The notes beneath the pieces are model-generated. The model was not told the DNA's origin and made no database searches. It was given only the letters and a program-made list of their open reading frames with translations. The position numbers and the translations under genes are program-made. DNA of 64,000 nucleotides from Tepidimonas ignava (GTDB lineage: Bacteria > Pseudomonadota > Gammaproteobacteria > Burkholderiales > Burkholderiaceae_C). The stretch spans positions 144,070 through 208,069 of the forward strand of contig NZ_SMAH01000004.1 in the NCBI RefSeq assembly GCF_004342625.1, given 5' to 3'. Positions 42,031-49,615 of the stretch are shown piece after piece. The first letter of the stretch is position 1, and each line of letters opens with the position of its first letter.

Positions 42031-42570
42031 CTATCGCTGCCACGCCCGCCTCAACTGCTCGGCGAATCGCCGCTCAACCACCCTGCTCACCGTCTCGCGC
42101 ATGCCCATGCGCGCCTTCACCGGCTGCGCGCGCTTGAGCATCCACAACGGCTGCACGTCCCGCCCCTGGCGCTTGAGCACCATGCCTTTTCGGATGAAGA
42201 CGCCGCGCTCTTTGAGCATCCGCCCAGGCCACAGGCGCTTGGGCACCACCTGGGAGCGGGCGATGTTGGCAATCGGCCCCAGGGGGATGGCGTTCTTGCC
42301 CACGCGCAGCCCGCCCACTTCCTGCCAGACCATGAACGCATCGCGGCTGCCGACTGCGGCCTTGAGGCCCTTGGCATCGGCGGGCCTGGCCTGGATGCCC
42401 TGGACGACCCACGGCCGGCGCAGCGTAAAGCGCTGGGGAAGCTCCTGCCTGACCGCATCGCGCGCATCCAGCGCCGTCTTGGTCAGCGCCCGCGCCAGCG
42501 CCTGCGGCAGGCGGCGGGAGACTTGCGCCGAGAGCGCCTTGGCGTCCAGCGTGGCGGTGAGGCGGATCAT
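42031..42570 (-). CDS. Putative neck/tail completion protein
   Basis: A 179-residue basic protein (MIRLTATLDAKALSAQVSRR, RRPWVVQGIQARPADAKGLK, AFMVWQEVGGLRVGKNAIPL). Its form resembles the HK97-gp10/lambda Z neck group, which helps attach tails to heads. It is the second gene after the candidate late promoter and overlaps the 62-residue gene before it. Confidence 0.6.
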   Translation of the reverse strand: MIRLTATLDAKALSAQVSRRLPQALARALTKTALDARDAVRQELPQRFTLRRPWVVQGIQARPADAKGLKAAVGSRDAFMVWQEVGGLRVGKNAIPLGPIANIARSQVVPKRLWPGRMLKERGVFIRKGMVLKRQGRDVQPLWMLKRAQPVKARMGMRETVSRVVERRFAEQLRRAWQR

Positions 42571-42755
42571 GCCGCCTTGCGTCTCGTCTGCCGCGCCTGC
42601 GGCTCGGGCTTGGCTTCGCTCTGGGCTTGCCCCAGCGCCACGGCCGAGCCCATCGCGATGAGCGCGCGCGCTGCCTCCTCGGGCAGCTCCAGGCGCAACC
42701 CAGCCGGCAGGTGGCGCTGCTCAAGCCAGACGGGACGATGAATCAGCACCTGCAT
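42567..42755 (-). CDS. Small phage hypothetical protein
   Basis: A 62-residue protein (MQVLIHRPVWLEQRHLPAGL, LELPEEAARALIAMGSAVAL) of a common short phage type. First gene after the late promoter/terminator leader. Function unknown. Confidence 0.65.
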   Translation of the reverse strand: MQVLIHRPVWLEQRHLPAGLRLELPEEAARALIAMGSAVALGQAQSEAKPEPQARQTRRKAA

Positions 42756-42765
42756 GGCAGGCCTC

Positions 42766-42805
42766 CAAAGCAAAGCGCCCGCTCGGGCTTCAGCCCTGCG
42801 GGCGC
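42766..42805 (-). terminator. Strong terminator in the late leader (tR'-like)
   Basis: Stem GCGCCCGC (42775-42782) with GCGGGCGC (42798-42805), extended by an inner GGGCT/AGCCC stem, followed on the minus strand by TTTGCTTT. It lies about 20-50 nt after the predicted start of the late transcript and just before the first late gene. Confidence 0.75.
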
Positions 42806-42827
42806 AGTAAGGGATGGTACTGTCCAA

Positions 42828-42856
42828 AGCATACTTGCGTGAAACGCCCCTGTCAA
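42828..42856 (-). promoter_or_regulatory. Late promoter (pR'-like)
   Basis: Reading leftward, a consensus TTGACA (42856-42851), a 17-bp spacer and TATGCT (42833-42828). It overlaps the end of the gene at 42853-43377 and should drive the late genes, unless stopped by the terminator at 42766-42805. Confidence 0.75.
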
Positions 42857-43377
42857 GGCCTGTAGCCGTAGTGCCGGCACAGCATGGCCAGGCCCGCGAT
42901 GAGCGCGCCCATGCCGGTGTGCTGGGTCAGCAAGTAGCCGCTCCAGGCGGCTCTTTGCACCCACTCGCGCACCGACATGCCAAGGCCCACCACGTGCCAG
43001 AGGCCCGACCCCGCGGGCGACGTTGCGCCGCCAGCGGCATCCAGCGCCTCGCGCACGGCAAGCGCCGCCGCTGCGCTTCTTTGCGCGATGCCATCGCTCA
43101 AGCGCGTGCCCGCGGGCAGCCCATCGAGGCGCGGGCTGGCATATCCCGAGCGAAAGGCCCGCAGGAAGTCCTCCTGGAACTGCCGGCCCGCATCGTGCAT
43201 GCCCTGCGAGATCGTGCCGGCCTTGAGCATCAGCCCCAGCGTGTCCACCGTCCGGTAGTGCCGCACGCGGCCCCACTCGGCGTCTTCCTCCTCCACGAAG
43301 ACGGCCGCGCCGCCTGGGCGCAGCAGCACGTCGCCGGGCTCGGGCTCGGCCTTGGGGCGCTCAGCTGCGCGGCTCAT
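42853..43377 (-). CDS. DUF6456-like protein, candidate late regulator in Q position
   Basis: A 174-residue protein. The C-terminal 100 residues resemble DUF6456: GRQFQEDFLRAFRSGYASPR, SDGIAQRSAAAALAVREALD, GLWHVVGLGMSVREWVQ ending MLCRHYGY. It is the last gene before a consensus promoter followed by a terminator, which is where lambdoid phages encode antiterminator Q. The sequence does not resemble known Q proteins, so the Q role rests on position. It overlaps the resolvase-like gene by 17 bp. Confidence 0.6.
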   Translation of the reverse strand: MSRAAERPKAEPEPGDVLLRPGGAAVFVEEEDAEWGRVRHYRTVDTLGLMLKAGTISQGMHDAGRQFQEDFLRAFRSGYASPRLDGLPAGTRLSDGIAQRSAAAALAVREALDAAGGATSPAGSGLWHVVGLGMSVREWVQRAAWSGYLLTQHTGMGALIAGLAMLCRHYGYRP

Positions 43378-43783
43378 GCGCCTGCCTCCACAGAAGCTCG
43401 CGCGCCACCGCCGCCCAGGCCTCTGGGGTGGTCTGCGCCGCCCACTGGGGCTCGACCCACATGTGCGCGGACTGCATCGTCAGCAGCACGGAGATCGGCC
43501 ACATCACGCGCCACGGATGGTAGTTGGCGCGGAAGAACAGCGCCGGAATGCCGCCATCGCGCTGCGCCTGCTCCACCGCCTGCGCCCAGGCGCGGTTGAC
43601 CTCGTGCGGCACCAGCAGGCTCCAGCGCTTGACCTCGATCGTCCAGCCCGGCACCCCCAGGATGTCGCTGTCGCCGTCGTGCTGGCGCACGCGGCGGCTG
43701 GCGCTGACCCCCAGCAGGTCGCTGATGATGGCGGCGACTTCGCGCTCGCCTCGTTTGCCTTTGTCGCGGCTCAAGGCTCCCAC
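43361..43783 (-). CDS. Putative Holliday junction resolvase/PD-(D/E)XK endonuclease
   Basis: A 140-residue protein with the nuclease core GKRGEREVAAIISDLLG, then RRVRQHDGDSDILGVPGWTI and EVKRWS, that is E...D-x(n)-E-V-K. This resembles phage-encoded resolvase-like nucleases that debranch DNA before packaging. Starts with GTG preceded by GGAGG. Confidence 0.75.
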   Translation of the reverse strand: MGALSRDKGKRGEREVAAIISDLLGVSASRRVRQHDGDSDILGVPGWTIEVKRWSLLVPHEVNRAWAQAVEQAQRDGGIPALFFRANYHPWRVMWPISVLLTMQSAHMWVEPQWAAQTTPEAWAAVARELLWRQAHEPRS

Positions 43784-44139
43784 TTGAGTTCCTCCTGTTG
43801 CGGGTTCTGAGGGGCTGCAAGGCGTTTTTTGGGGTGGGCGGCTACCACCCTACCTGCCCCCTCCACAAAATCGCTCCTAGGGCCTTTTAGGCCAGTTTGC
43901 GGGCATGTTTGTGGCGCAGGCTCGATCAGCTCGTTGCGCTGGAGCCGCTCAAGCACCCCGTCCCAGACCTGCTGCCAGTCGCGGCGGTGCATCCGCCGGC
44001 AAGCCTCGATGTGGGCCTCCTGAAGGCGGCGCAGGGGCCGGGCGCTGGCAATGAGCCGCGCCATGCACCACGGGCAGCGCATGAGGTAAGCGCCGCAGGC
44101 AGGATGGGCGCGCGCAGCCGCGCAGGCCGGGCAGCTCAC
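43771..44139 (-). CDS. Zinc-ribbon small phage protein
   Basis: A 122-residue protein with two Cys pairs (SCPACAAARAHPACGAY and MRCPWCMARLIASARPL) and a basic helical middle (EAHIEACRRMHRRDWQQVWD). Its GTG start overlaps the stop of the primase gene (GTGA). It may bind DNA in replication or transcription. Function not known. Confidence 0.6.
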   Translation of the reverse strand: MSCPACAAARAHPACGAYLMRCPWCMARLIASARPLRRLQEAHIEACRRMHRRDWQQVWDGVLERLQRNELIEPAPQTCPQTGLKGPRSDFVEGAGRVVAAHPKKRLAAPQNPQQEELKWEP

Positions 44140-45950
44140 AGCCAGTCCTCCTGCGCAGGCTGCGGCGCGCGCGCAGGCTCGGGCACGAAGACGCGCGGCG
44201 CGCGCAGCGAGTCGGCGCTGAACTGGCGGCAGCCCGCAATCGACCACAGCAGCGCCTTGCGGTCTTGGACGTCGCCGTGGCGCTGCTTGTGCAGCGCGAT
44301 GTGGCCGTCGGGCAGCGCCGGGTTGTAGTCGGGCTTGGTCGGGTCGTGCTTGGCGTTCCAGACGGAGAGCACGTTGTCTGCGCCATCGGTGATGCGGCTG
44401 GAGCCCCCCACGTCGAGCTTGCCCGGGGCCATCGTCTCATCGCGGCCCTTCCTCGGGTGGGCCACCACGTGCACGTGGCTGCCGCTTCGCTTGGCAAAGT
44501 CCGCTATCGTCTGGATGGCGCGCTTTTGCGCCGAGAAGGCTCCGCTGCCGTCTTCGGGCACGTCGGAGAGCATCATCAGGCTGTCGATCAGGAAGCAGTC
44601 GCAGCCGTACCGTCGGTTGGCGTACTCGAAGACCTTGATGAGCCATGAGAGCTCCACCGAGCCCACCCGGTCGATGACCCACATGCTCTGCCCGATCCAG
44701 CGCGCGGCCTGCGCGATGTGCTCAGGATGCGGCCGGTCCTGGCCGGTGGCGATCTTGATGAGGCGCTTGAGCTGCACCGCCGGCGGCATCTCGCCGGAGT
44801 AGACGCACCAGCGCGCCCCCAGCGCTGCGTGCTGCACGGATAGCTGCGCCAGAAACTGGCTCTTGCCATGCCCGTTGATGCCGGTCCACACCGACACTTC
44901 CCCGGGGCGGAAGACGAGCCAGTCCTGCGTCTTGTGGCCGATCGCAAGCGGGTAGCCCGCCGCTTCCTCGCCAGGCGCGGGCCAGAACATGGCCTGCACG
45001 CGCTCGAGGAACGCGTCGAACGGCCTAATGCCATCGGGCTCGATGGGTTTGGCCTCGCTGATGGCTCGGGCGAAGAACTCGGGGCTTTCGCCGGCTTGCA
45101 GCGCCTCGTTGGCGTCCTTGTAGGGGGCGAACTCGCACAGCCTCGCGCGCGCCTCGCCCAGCCTTCGGGCCAGCTCCCGCGCGCCCTTGCGTCCGGCCTC
45201 ATCGGCATCGAAGGCGATCACGATGTCGCTGAAGCGCTCCAGCCGCTCCCAGTCGCTCTCCAGCCACGCAAAGCTGCCTGCGCCGGCGTTGACCGACAGC
45301 GCCGCGATGCCCGCCTGGTGCAGCGTCATGGCATCGAGCTCGCCTTCGGTGATGACGATGCGGCGGCACTTGGGGTCGATGAGGTGCCAGCCAAAGAGGC
45401 AGGGCTCTGCCTCCTTCATCTGGCGCATGTCGCGCTTCTCAGCGATGTTGCGGAACTTCGCGTTGATGAACTCGCCATCCCTCAGGTAGGGGAAGATGGC
45501 GTAGGTCTTGCCGGCTTCCTGGCGCTGCGCGATGCGAAAGTCGCGCGCGGTCTGCTCCTTGATGCCGCGCGAGGCCAGCCACGAAAGCACCTCGGCGGCG
45601 GCGGCCGTGCAGGCGGGCTTTGGCGGGCGGCGGTACTCGCGCTTCGGCGCGCCAGCCGGAATCGTCTCGCGCAAGCCAAGCCACTGCGCCGCCTCGCGCA
45701 TGGCCTGCGCCACCGAGCAGGCCCGCACGGCCATCCACAGATCGAGCAGGTCGCCGCCCTGGTCGGTGGCGAAGTCGCGCCAAATGCCGCGCTTGTTGCC
45801 GTGGATGGCCACCGCCAGCGACTGCCCCGGCTCGCCGCTGATGGAGCCGGCCCTCCACTCGCGCCCGGCCCGCTTGCCCTTGGGCAGCAGGTAGGCGGCC
45901 ACGTCTTCGGCGCGCTCCGAGAGCGCCTGCGCAATGTCGGCGGCGTTCAC
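44136..45950 (-). CDS. Primase-helicase (TOPRIM plus DnaB-like)
   Basis: A 604-residue replication enzyme of the T7 gp4/TWINKLE type. The N-terminal part has a primase-like zinc-poor domain (AGREWRAGSISGEPGQSLAV, RDFATDQGGDLLDLW) and a TOPRIM core (VITEGELDAMTLHQAG, DIVIAFDADEAGRKGA). The C-terminal RecA-like helicase shows Walker A GINGHGKSQF (about residue 356), LIDSLMMLSDVPEDG (Walker B) and VVAHPRKGRD. It lies after the O-like initiator gene and overlaps it, suggesting phage-encoded replication without need of host DnaG. Confidence 0.92.
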   Translation of the reverse strand: MNAADIAQALSERAEDVAAYLLPKGKRAGREWRAGSISGEPGQSLAVAIHGNKRGIWRDFATDQGGDLLDLWMAVRACSVAQAMREAAQWLGLRETIPAGAPKREYRRPPKPACTAAAAEVLSWLASRGIKEQTARDFRIAQRQEAGKTYAIFPYLRDGEFINAKFRNIAEKRDMRQMKEAEPCLFGWHLIDPKCRRIVITEGELDAMTLHQAGIAALSVNAGAGSFAWLESDWERLERFSDIVIAFDADEAGRKGARELARRLGEARARLCEFAPYKDANEALQAGESPEFFARAISEAKPIEPDGIRPFDAFLERVQAMFWPAPGEEAAGYPLAIGHKTQDWLVFRPGEVSVWTGINGHGKSQFLAQLSVQHAALGARWCVYSGEMPPAVQLKRLIKIATGQDRPHPEHIAQAARWIGQSMWVIDRVGSVELSWLIKVFEYANRRYGCDCFLIDSLMMLSDVPEDGSGAFSAQKRAIQTIADFAKRSGSHVHVVAHPRKGRDETMAPGKLDVGGSSRITDGADNVLSVWNAKHDPTKPDYNPALPDGHIALHKQRHGDVQDRKALLWSIAGCRQFSADSLRAPRVFVPEPARAPQPAQEDWL

Positions 45951-46927
45951 ACGATCCTCCCGTCGCGCTCGTACTCATCGGGCCACACAGCCCACACGCC
46001 GTCGATGTAGCGCGGCACGCCCTTGCTCCAGTCCCACGCGTGCCAGTCGGCGGTGGAAAGGTCCGTGCCGGTGGGCGTCCAGCGCCCGACCTTCTGGCCT
46101 GGCGGCGGCCCGCCGTAGCGCGGCTCGTCCTGCTCCTCGTCCTGCCCGTCCTCCCAGCGCCTGCCGTTGAGCCAGGTGGCCGGATAGGGGATGTACTGGC
46201 CGCCGTCGCGGCTCCACTGGCGGCTGGCCTTGTGGCGCTCAAGCGCGGCCAGCAGGCGCTTGAGCAGCTCGGCATCGGGCTTGAGCTTGGCAAAGGCGCG
46301 CAGGGCATCCTGGCGCGCGACCTTTCTCGGGTAGGCCGCCCAGAACTGCGCAAATCCCTCGGGCTCGGCCTCTTGGCCGGCACGCGTGGATGGGCCGCCA
46401 CAGGATCGAGCCCTGCCACTGCCCGATGAGGCCGCCTCGGCCCCGCCCTCCCCCTTGGGGGGGTAGGGGGGGGTATATGACGGTTCTACTGACGGTTTAT
46501 TGACGGTTTGGGTGACATCCATGTCACCCGTCTCGGACACACATGTCACCCGTCTGGCGACATCCATGTCACCCGTGACATCAATGTCACCCGTGACATC
46601 AATGTCACCCGTGACATCAATGTCACCCGTAAAACTCGTCTTGGCGTTGTCGGTGAGCTTGCGAACATTGATCCGGTAGTGCCTGGTACTACCTGGCGCT
46701 CCACCGTTTTCATTGCTGACGACTTGCAACCATCCGTCCTCTATTAGTTGGTGCAAGATTCGCTGGGCATGGCGCTCCGATACCGACAACCGCCTTGCGA
46801 CGGCTGCAACACTCGGATGCAAACTGCATCCAGTCCGATCTGCCCAATCGCACATGGCCAAAAGCGCCAGCTTTTGTGTGGCAGGCAAATTGAGTTGCCA
46901 AGCTTTTGCCATCAAATCGATACTCAT
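45947..46927 (-). CDS. Replication initiator-like protein with winged helix (lambda O-like)
   Basis: A 326-residue protein. The N-terminal winged helix (LALLAMCDWADRTGCSLHPS, ARRLSVSERHAQRILHQLIE DGWL) is typical of phage replication initiators. A linker follows with GDIDVT repeated, encoded by the DNA iterons at 46513-46625. The C-terminus (FAQFWAAYPRKVARQDALRA, YIPYPATWLNGRRWED) is the usual helicase-loader/initiator tail. ATG at 46927 overlaps the preceding stop. In lambda, O binds iterons within its own gene. Confidence 0.82.
   Translation of the reverse strand: MSIDLMAKAWQLNLPATQKLALLAMCDWADRTGCSLHPSVAAVARRLSVSERHAQRILHQLIEDGWLQVVSNENGGAPGSTRHYRINVRKLTDNAKTSFTGDIDVTGDIDVTGDIDVTGDMDVARRVTCVSETGDMDVTQTVNKPSVEPSYTPPYPPKGEGGAEAASSGSGRARSCGGPSTRAGQEAEPEGFAQFWAAYPRKVARQDALRAFAKLKPDAELLKRLLAALERHKASRQWSRDGGQYIPYPATWLNGRRWEDGQDEEQDEPRYGGPPPGQKVGRWTPTGTDLSTADWHAWDWSKGVPRYIDGVWAVWPDEYERDGRIV
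46478..46625. repeat. Iteron cluster, candidate phage origin of replication
   Basis: TGACATCMATGTCA-type palindromes lie at 46513-46526, 46558-46571 (one mismatch), 46576-46589, 46594-46607 and 46612-46625, with a degenerate copy at 46535-46548; the last three are 18 bp apart. Beside them TGACGGTT occurs three times (46478, 46490, 46501), bordered by G-tracts. The cluster is in frame inside the initiator-like gene. Confidence 0.7.
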
Positions 46928-47196
46928 TTCGCCTCCACTTCGTCGAGGGCGAAACCATACTTGCGCAAACATCCCAGCCCGGCCAGGTCGCGCAGAATGC
47001 GCGTGACGTCGTCCATTGGCATGCCGACCAGGCTGGCGATGTCGTGAGCCGAGGCCGGCGTGACGCCAAACCCGCCACCTCGCAAGCAAAACAGCGCCAT
47101 GAGCACGCGCACCTGCTCGTAGGTCAACCGCCGGTCTTGGATCACTTCGATGGGGATGAGGGCAAACGTGCCGGCTTGCATCAGATCGCCCTCCAC
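46924..47196 (-). CDS. Winged-helix phage DNA-binding protein
   Basis: A 90-residue winged helix (RRLTYEQVRVLMALFCLRGG, SAHDIASLVGMPMDDVTRIL RDLAGLG). It is one of a row of three small DNA-binding genes in the leftward early operon, overlapping the initiator gene by ATGA. Target unknown. Confidence 0.7.
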   Translation of the reverse strand: MEGDLMQAGTFALIPIEVIQDRRLTYEQVRVLMALFCLRGGGFGVTPASAHDIASLVGMPMDDVTRILRDLAGLGCLRKYGFALDEVEAK

Positions 47197-47453
47197 ACCC
47201 GCTGATGCCGTCCGCTTCGGGTGGGCTTGACCTCGCCCGTTGGCATCGCCAGCCCGGCCTTTTGCAGCTCCGGCAGGCGCTTTCTGATGGCGTAGGGCTC
47301 AAAGCCCAGCAGATTGCTGATCTCCTCGGGCGTCAGCGGCCCGTAGAGCCGCAGCATCCCCAGAATGCGGTTGCGCTGGGTGGGCGCAAACTCGGCGGTG
47401 CGATCGGCCGCCTCGTGGCTTGTCCAGGGGTCGGTTGAGCGTGCAGGTCTCAT
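47181..47453 (-). CDS. Winged-helix phage regulatory protein
   Basis: A 90-residue protein (STDPWTSHEAADRTAEFAPT, RLYGPLTPEEISNLLGFEPY AIRKRLPELQKAG) typical of short phage winged-helix proteins. It overlaps both neighbours. It may regulate early transcription or assist replication. Confidence 0.7.
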   Translation of the reverse strand: MRPARSTDPWTSHEAADRTAEFAPTQRNRILGMLRLYGPLTPEEISNLLGFEPYAIRKRLPELQKAGLAMPTGEVKPTRSGRHQRVWRAI

Positions 47454-47713
47454 GGCTCCTCCTTGACTTGCGTGACGGGTGTGCCTGAATCGAGCTCAGA
47501 CAGCTCCGGCCACAGCTCGCGCCAGTCCGCCCGCGTGTGCTGCCTTGGCACAACGCCGCTTGTCGCCTTCTCGATCTGCACGCTGCGCAGTGGAGAGATG
47601 TGCGCAACGCCAGAGGCCATCTGGCACAGATAGGACAGCGACACGCCAAGCTTCTGGGCAAGGCGCTTGCGCTCGCCGCGTGGCAGGGTGTCGAGGTACT
47701 CCTTGAGTCGCAT
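47450..47713 (-). CDS. Cro/YdaS-like repressor
   Basis: An 87-residue HTH protein (MRLKEYLDTLPRGERKRLAQ KLGVSLSYLCQMASGVAHIS) of the Cro/YdaS type, encoded divergently from the CI-like repressor, the standard lambdoid switch layout. Its promoter lies at 47720-47748. Confidence 0.85.
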   Translation of the reverse strand: MRLKEYLDTLPRGERKRLAQKLGVSLSYLCQMASGVAHISPLRSVQIEKATSGVVPRQHTRADWRELWPELSELDSGTPVTQVKEEP

Positions 47714-47719
47714 GCGGCC

Positions 47720-47748
47720 AGTTTACTGACCACTAAACCCAGAGTCAA
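47720..47748 (-). promoter_or_regulatory. Leftward early promoter with operator O1
   Basis: Reading leftward, TTGACT (47748-47743), 17 bp and TAAACT (47725-47720). Operator O1, GTTTA-N8-TAAAC at 47721-47738, covers the -10 and spacer, so repressor binding should block transcription of the cro-like and replication genes. Confidence 0.75.
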
Positions 47749-47758
47749 GTATTTGATT

Positions 47759-47776
47759 GTTTATCCGCGCCTAAAG
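47759..47776. promoter_or_regulatory. Operator O2
   Basis: GTTTA-N8-TAAAG, same geometry as O1, ending 10 bp before the repressor start codon. Its place suggests autoregulation of the repressor. Confidence 0.6.
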
Positions 47777-47786
47777 AAAATGCGTC

Positions 47787-48407
47787 ATGGACATCCAAAG
47801 CATCCGCCGCCAGCAGCTGCGCCGCTGGTTCCAGGGCCGCACGCTGCCGCAGCATGAGAAGAGCTACTTGTCGCAGCTCATGCACGGCAAGGCCTCCTTC
47901 GGCGAGCGCGCCGCGCGCCGGCTCGAGCGCGACTACGGCATGCCGCCTGGCTACCTGGATCGGCCCGCCGATTCCAATGTCGAGCCCGGCCCCGACATCG
48001 CGGGACTGGTGCCGCTCATCTCCTGGGTGCAGGCCGGCCACTGGGCCGAGATCGCCGGCAGTCTCACGCCTGCGGATGCCGAGGAGTGGCTGCCCTGCCC
48101 CGTCAAATGCGGCCCGCGCACCTTCGTGCTGCGCGTGCGGGGCGAGTCCATGTTCAACCCGCATGGCCGCCCGTCCTTCCAGGACGGCGACTTGATCTTC
48201 GTCGACCCAGACCGCCCCGCCGTGCATGGGTCGCTGGTGGTGGTGCGGCTGGACGATGCGGCCGAGGCCACCTTCAAAAAGCTCATCGTCGAGGGCAACG
48301 AGCGCTACCTCAAAGCGCTCAATCCCGCCTGGCCCGAGCCCATCATCCGCATCAACGGCAACGCCACCATCTGCGGCGTGGTGGTCTTCCGCGGCGAAAA
48401 ACTCTAA
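47787..48407 (+). CDS. CI/LexA-like prophage repressor with S24 peptidase domain
   Basis: A 206-residue repressor. The N-terminal DNA-binding part (SIRRQQLRRWFQGRTLPQHE then SQLMHGKASFGERAARRLER) is helical. The C-terminal S24 domain has the cleavage site VQAG (about residue 83), catalytic Ser in RGESMFNP and Lys in EATFKKLIVEG, so it should self-cleave with RecA on DNA damage and induce the prophage. It is divergent from the cro-like gene. The three GTTTA-N8-TAAA sites are its likely operators. Confidence 0.92.
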   Translation: MDIQSIRRQQLRRWFQGRTLPQHEKSYLSQLMHGKASFGERAARRLERDYGMPPGYLDRPADSNVEPGPDIAGLVPLISWVQAGHWAEIAGSLTPADAEEWLPCPVKCGPRTFVLRVRGESMFNPHGRPSFQDGDLIFVDPDRPAVHGSLVVVRLDDAAEATFKKLIVEGNERYLKALNPAWPEPIIRINGNATICGVVVFRGEKL

Positions 48408-48433
48408 ACAGGCGCGGAACGTTTAGCTGCTGC

Positions 48434-48463
48434 TTGACTTTTTGGTTTACATACGGCTAAATT
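48434..48463 (+). promoter_or_regulatory. Rightward early promoter with operator O3
   Basis: TTGACT (48434-48439), 18 bp and TAAATT (48458-48463). Operator O3, GTTTA-N8-TAAAT (48445-48462), overlaps spacer and -10. It should drive the early recombination operon, with a GTTTA half site at 48421. Confidence 0.72.
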
Positions 48464-48491
48464 ACGCTCGTCACCCACCAAGGAGACGAGC

Positions 48492-48653
48492 ATGACCCTG
48501 CTGACCTTTCGCATCACCCTGGGCCGCGGGCCGGATGCCCGCGTGCTGCACGTGCTGGCGCGCCATGTGTGCGACGCCATCGAGATCGCCCTTGCCACGC
48601 AAACCTCGCCGCCTTGTCGTCTCAAAGCCGAGGCCATCGGGAGGGTCGCGTGA
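48492..48653 (+). CDS. Small early phage protein
   Basis: A 53-residue protein (MTLLTFRITLGRGPDARVLH VLARHVCDAIEIALATQ) with AGGAGACGAGC before the ATG. First gene after the early promoter. No family recognised. Confidence 0.5.
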   Translation: MTLLTFRITLGRGPDARVLHVLARHVCDAIEIALATQTSPPCRLKAEAIGRVA

Positions 48654-48742
48654 TGCGCAAGTTCCTCCGCGACTTCCTGTGGTACCTGCGCCACGGCTAT
48701 TCCATCCGCCGCGCCTGGCATCTGGCGCGCATCACGCTGTAA
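48653..48742 (+). CDS. Tiny basic early phage protein
   Basis: A 29-residue, strongly basic peptide (MRKFLRDFLWYLRHGYSIRR AWHLARITL), joined to the previous gene by a TGATG overlap and followed by AAGGAG for the ATPase gene. Short basic phage peptides of this look are widespread in early operons; expression is not proven. Confidence 0.4.
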   Translation: MRKFLRDFLWYLRHGYSIRRAWHLARITL

Positions 48743-48754
48743 GGAGCCCCCCCC

Positions 48755-49615
48755 ATGTTCACCCCCGCCACCCGACGCCATGCGCGGCTTCGCCTGGCTA
48801 TCGCCGGACCCTCCGGCTCCGGCAAGACGTACTCGGCCCTGGCCGTGGCCAGCGGCATGGCCGACAAGATCGCCGTCATCGACACCGAAAGCGGCTCCGC
48901 GTCTCTGTACGCCGACCGCTTCCGCTTCGACGTGATGGAGATGGGGCCTCCTTTTGCGCCCGAGCGCTTCGTGGAGGCCATCGCCGCTGCGGTCAAGGCC
49001 GGCTACGAGCTTCTCATCATCGACTCCATCACCCATGAGTGGATGGGCGAAGGCGGCATCCTCGACATCCACGACAAGATCACGCGCTCGTCCAAGTCCG
49101 GCAACTCCTACGCCGCCTGGGCCGAGGTCACCCCGCGCCACAACAAGCTCTTGGACGCCATCCTGCGCGCGCCGATCCACATCATCGCAACGCTCAGAAG
49201 CAAGACCGAGTACGTCATCCAGGACGTGGGCGGCAAGGCCGTGCCGCGCAAGGTGGGCATGGCCCCTGTCCAGCGCGATGGCTTCGAGTACGAGTTCACC
49301 ACCGTCTTGGAGCTCTCGCTCGATGGGCACCTGTCCACCGTCAGCAAAGACCGCACGGGGCTCTTCGATGGCAAGGATCCCGCGCCGCTGTCGGCCGAGA
49401 CGGGCAGGATGCTCATCGAGTGGCTGCGCTCTGGGCAGCCTGCCTGGGATGCCGAATCGACCCTTGCTCGCATCGCGCGCGCCTCCACGCTCGATGAGCT
49501 CAAAGCCATCTGGCATGAGACGCCGCCAGAAAGCCGCGACGCCATCAAGGCGGCCTTGTCCGAGAGGAAGGCCGCGTTGCAGTCTGAAACCGTCACCGAG
49601 GAGGCCGCAGCATGA
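48755..49615 (+). CDS. RecA-fold ATPase, Sak4-like annealase
   Basis: A 286-residue P-loop protein: IAGPSGSGKTYSALAVASGM (Walker A), IAVIDTESGSASLYAD, LLIIDSITHEW (Walker B). This is the phage Sak4/AAA_24 family of single-strand annealing or recombination ATPases. It acts with a phage SSB, and an SSB-like gene lies two genes downstream. AAGGAG precedes the ATG. Confidence 0.87.
   Translation: MFTPATRRHARLRLAIAGPSGSGKTYSALAVASGMADKIAVIDTESGSASLYADRFRFDVMEMGPPFAPERFVEAIAAAVKAGYELLIIDSITHEWMGEGGILDIHDKITRSSKSGNSYAAWAEVTPRHNKLLDAILRAPIHIIATLRSKTEYVIQDVGGKAVPRKVGMAPVQRDGFEYEFTTVLELSLDGHLSTVSKDRTGLFDGKDPAPLSAETGRMLIEWLRSGQPAWDAESTLARIARASTLDELKAIWHETPPESRDAIKAALSERKAALQSETVTEEAAA

Noticed and set aside
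46510..46630. Regular 18-bp repeats resembling a CRISPR array
   Set aside because: Units are directly adjacent with 4-bp spacers, are palindromic, and are in frame inside a gene; there are no unique spacers and no cas genes.
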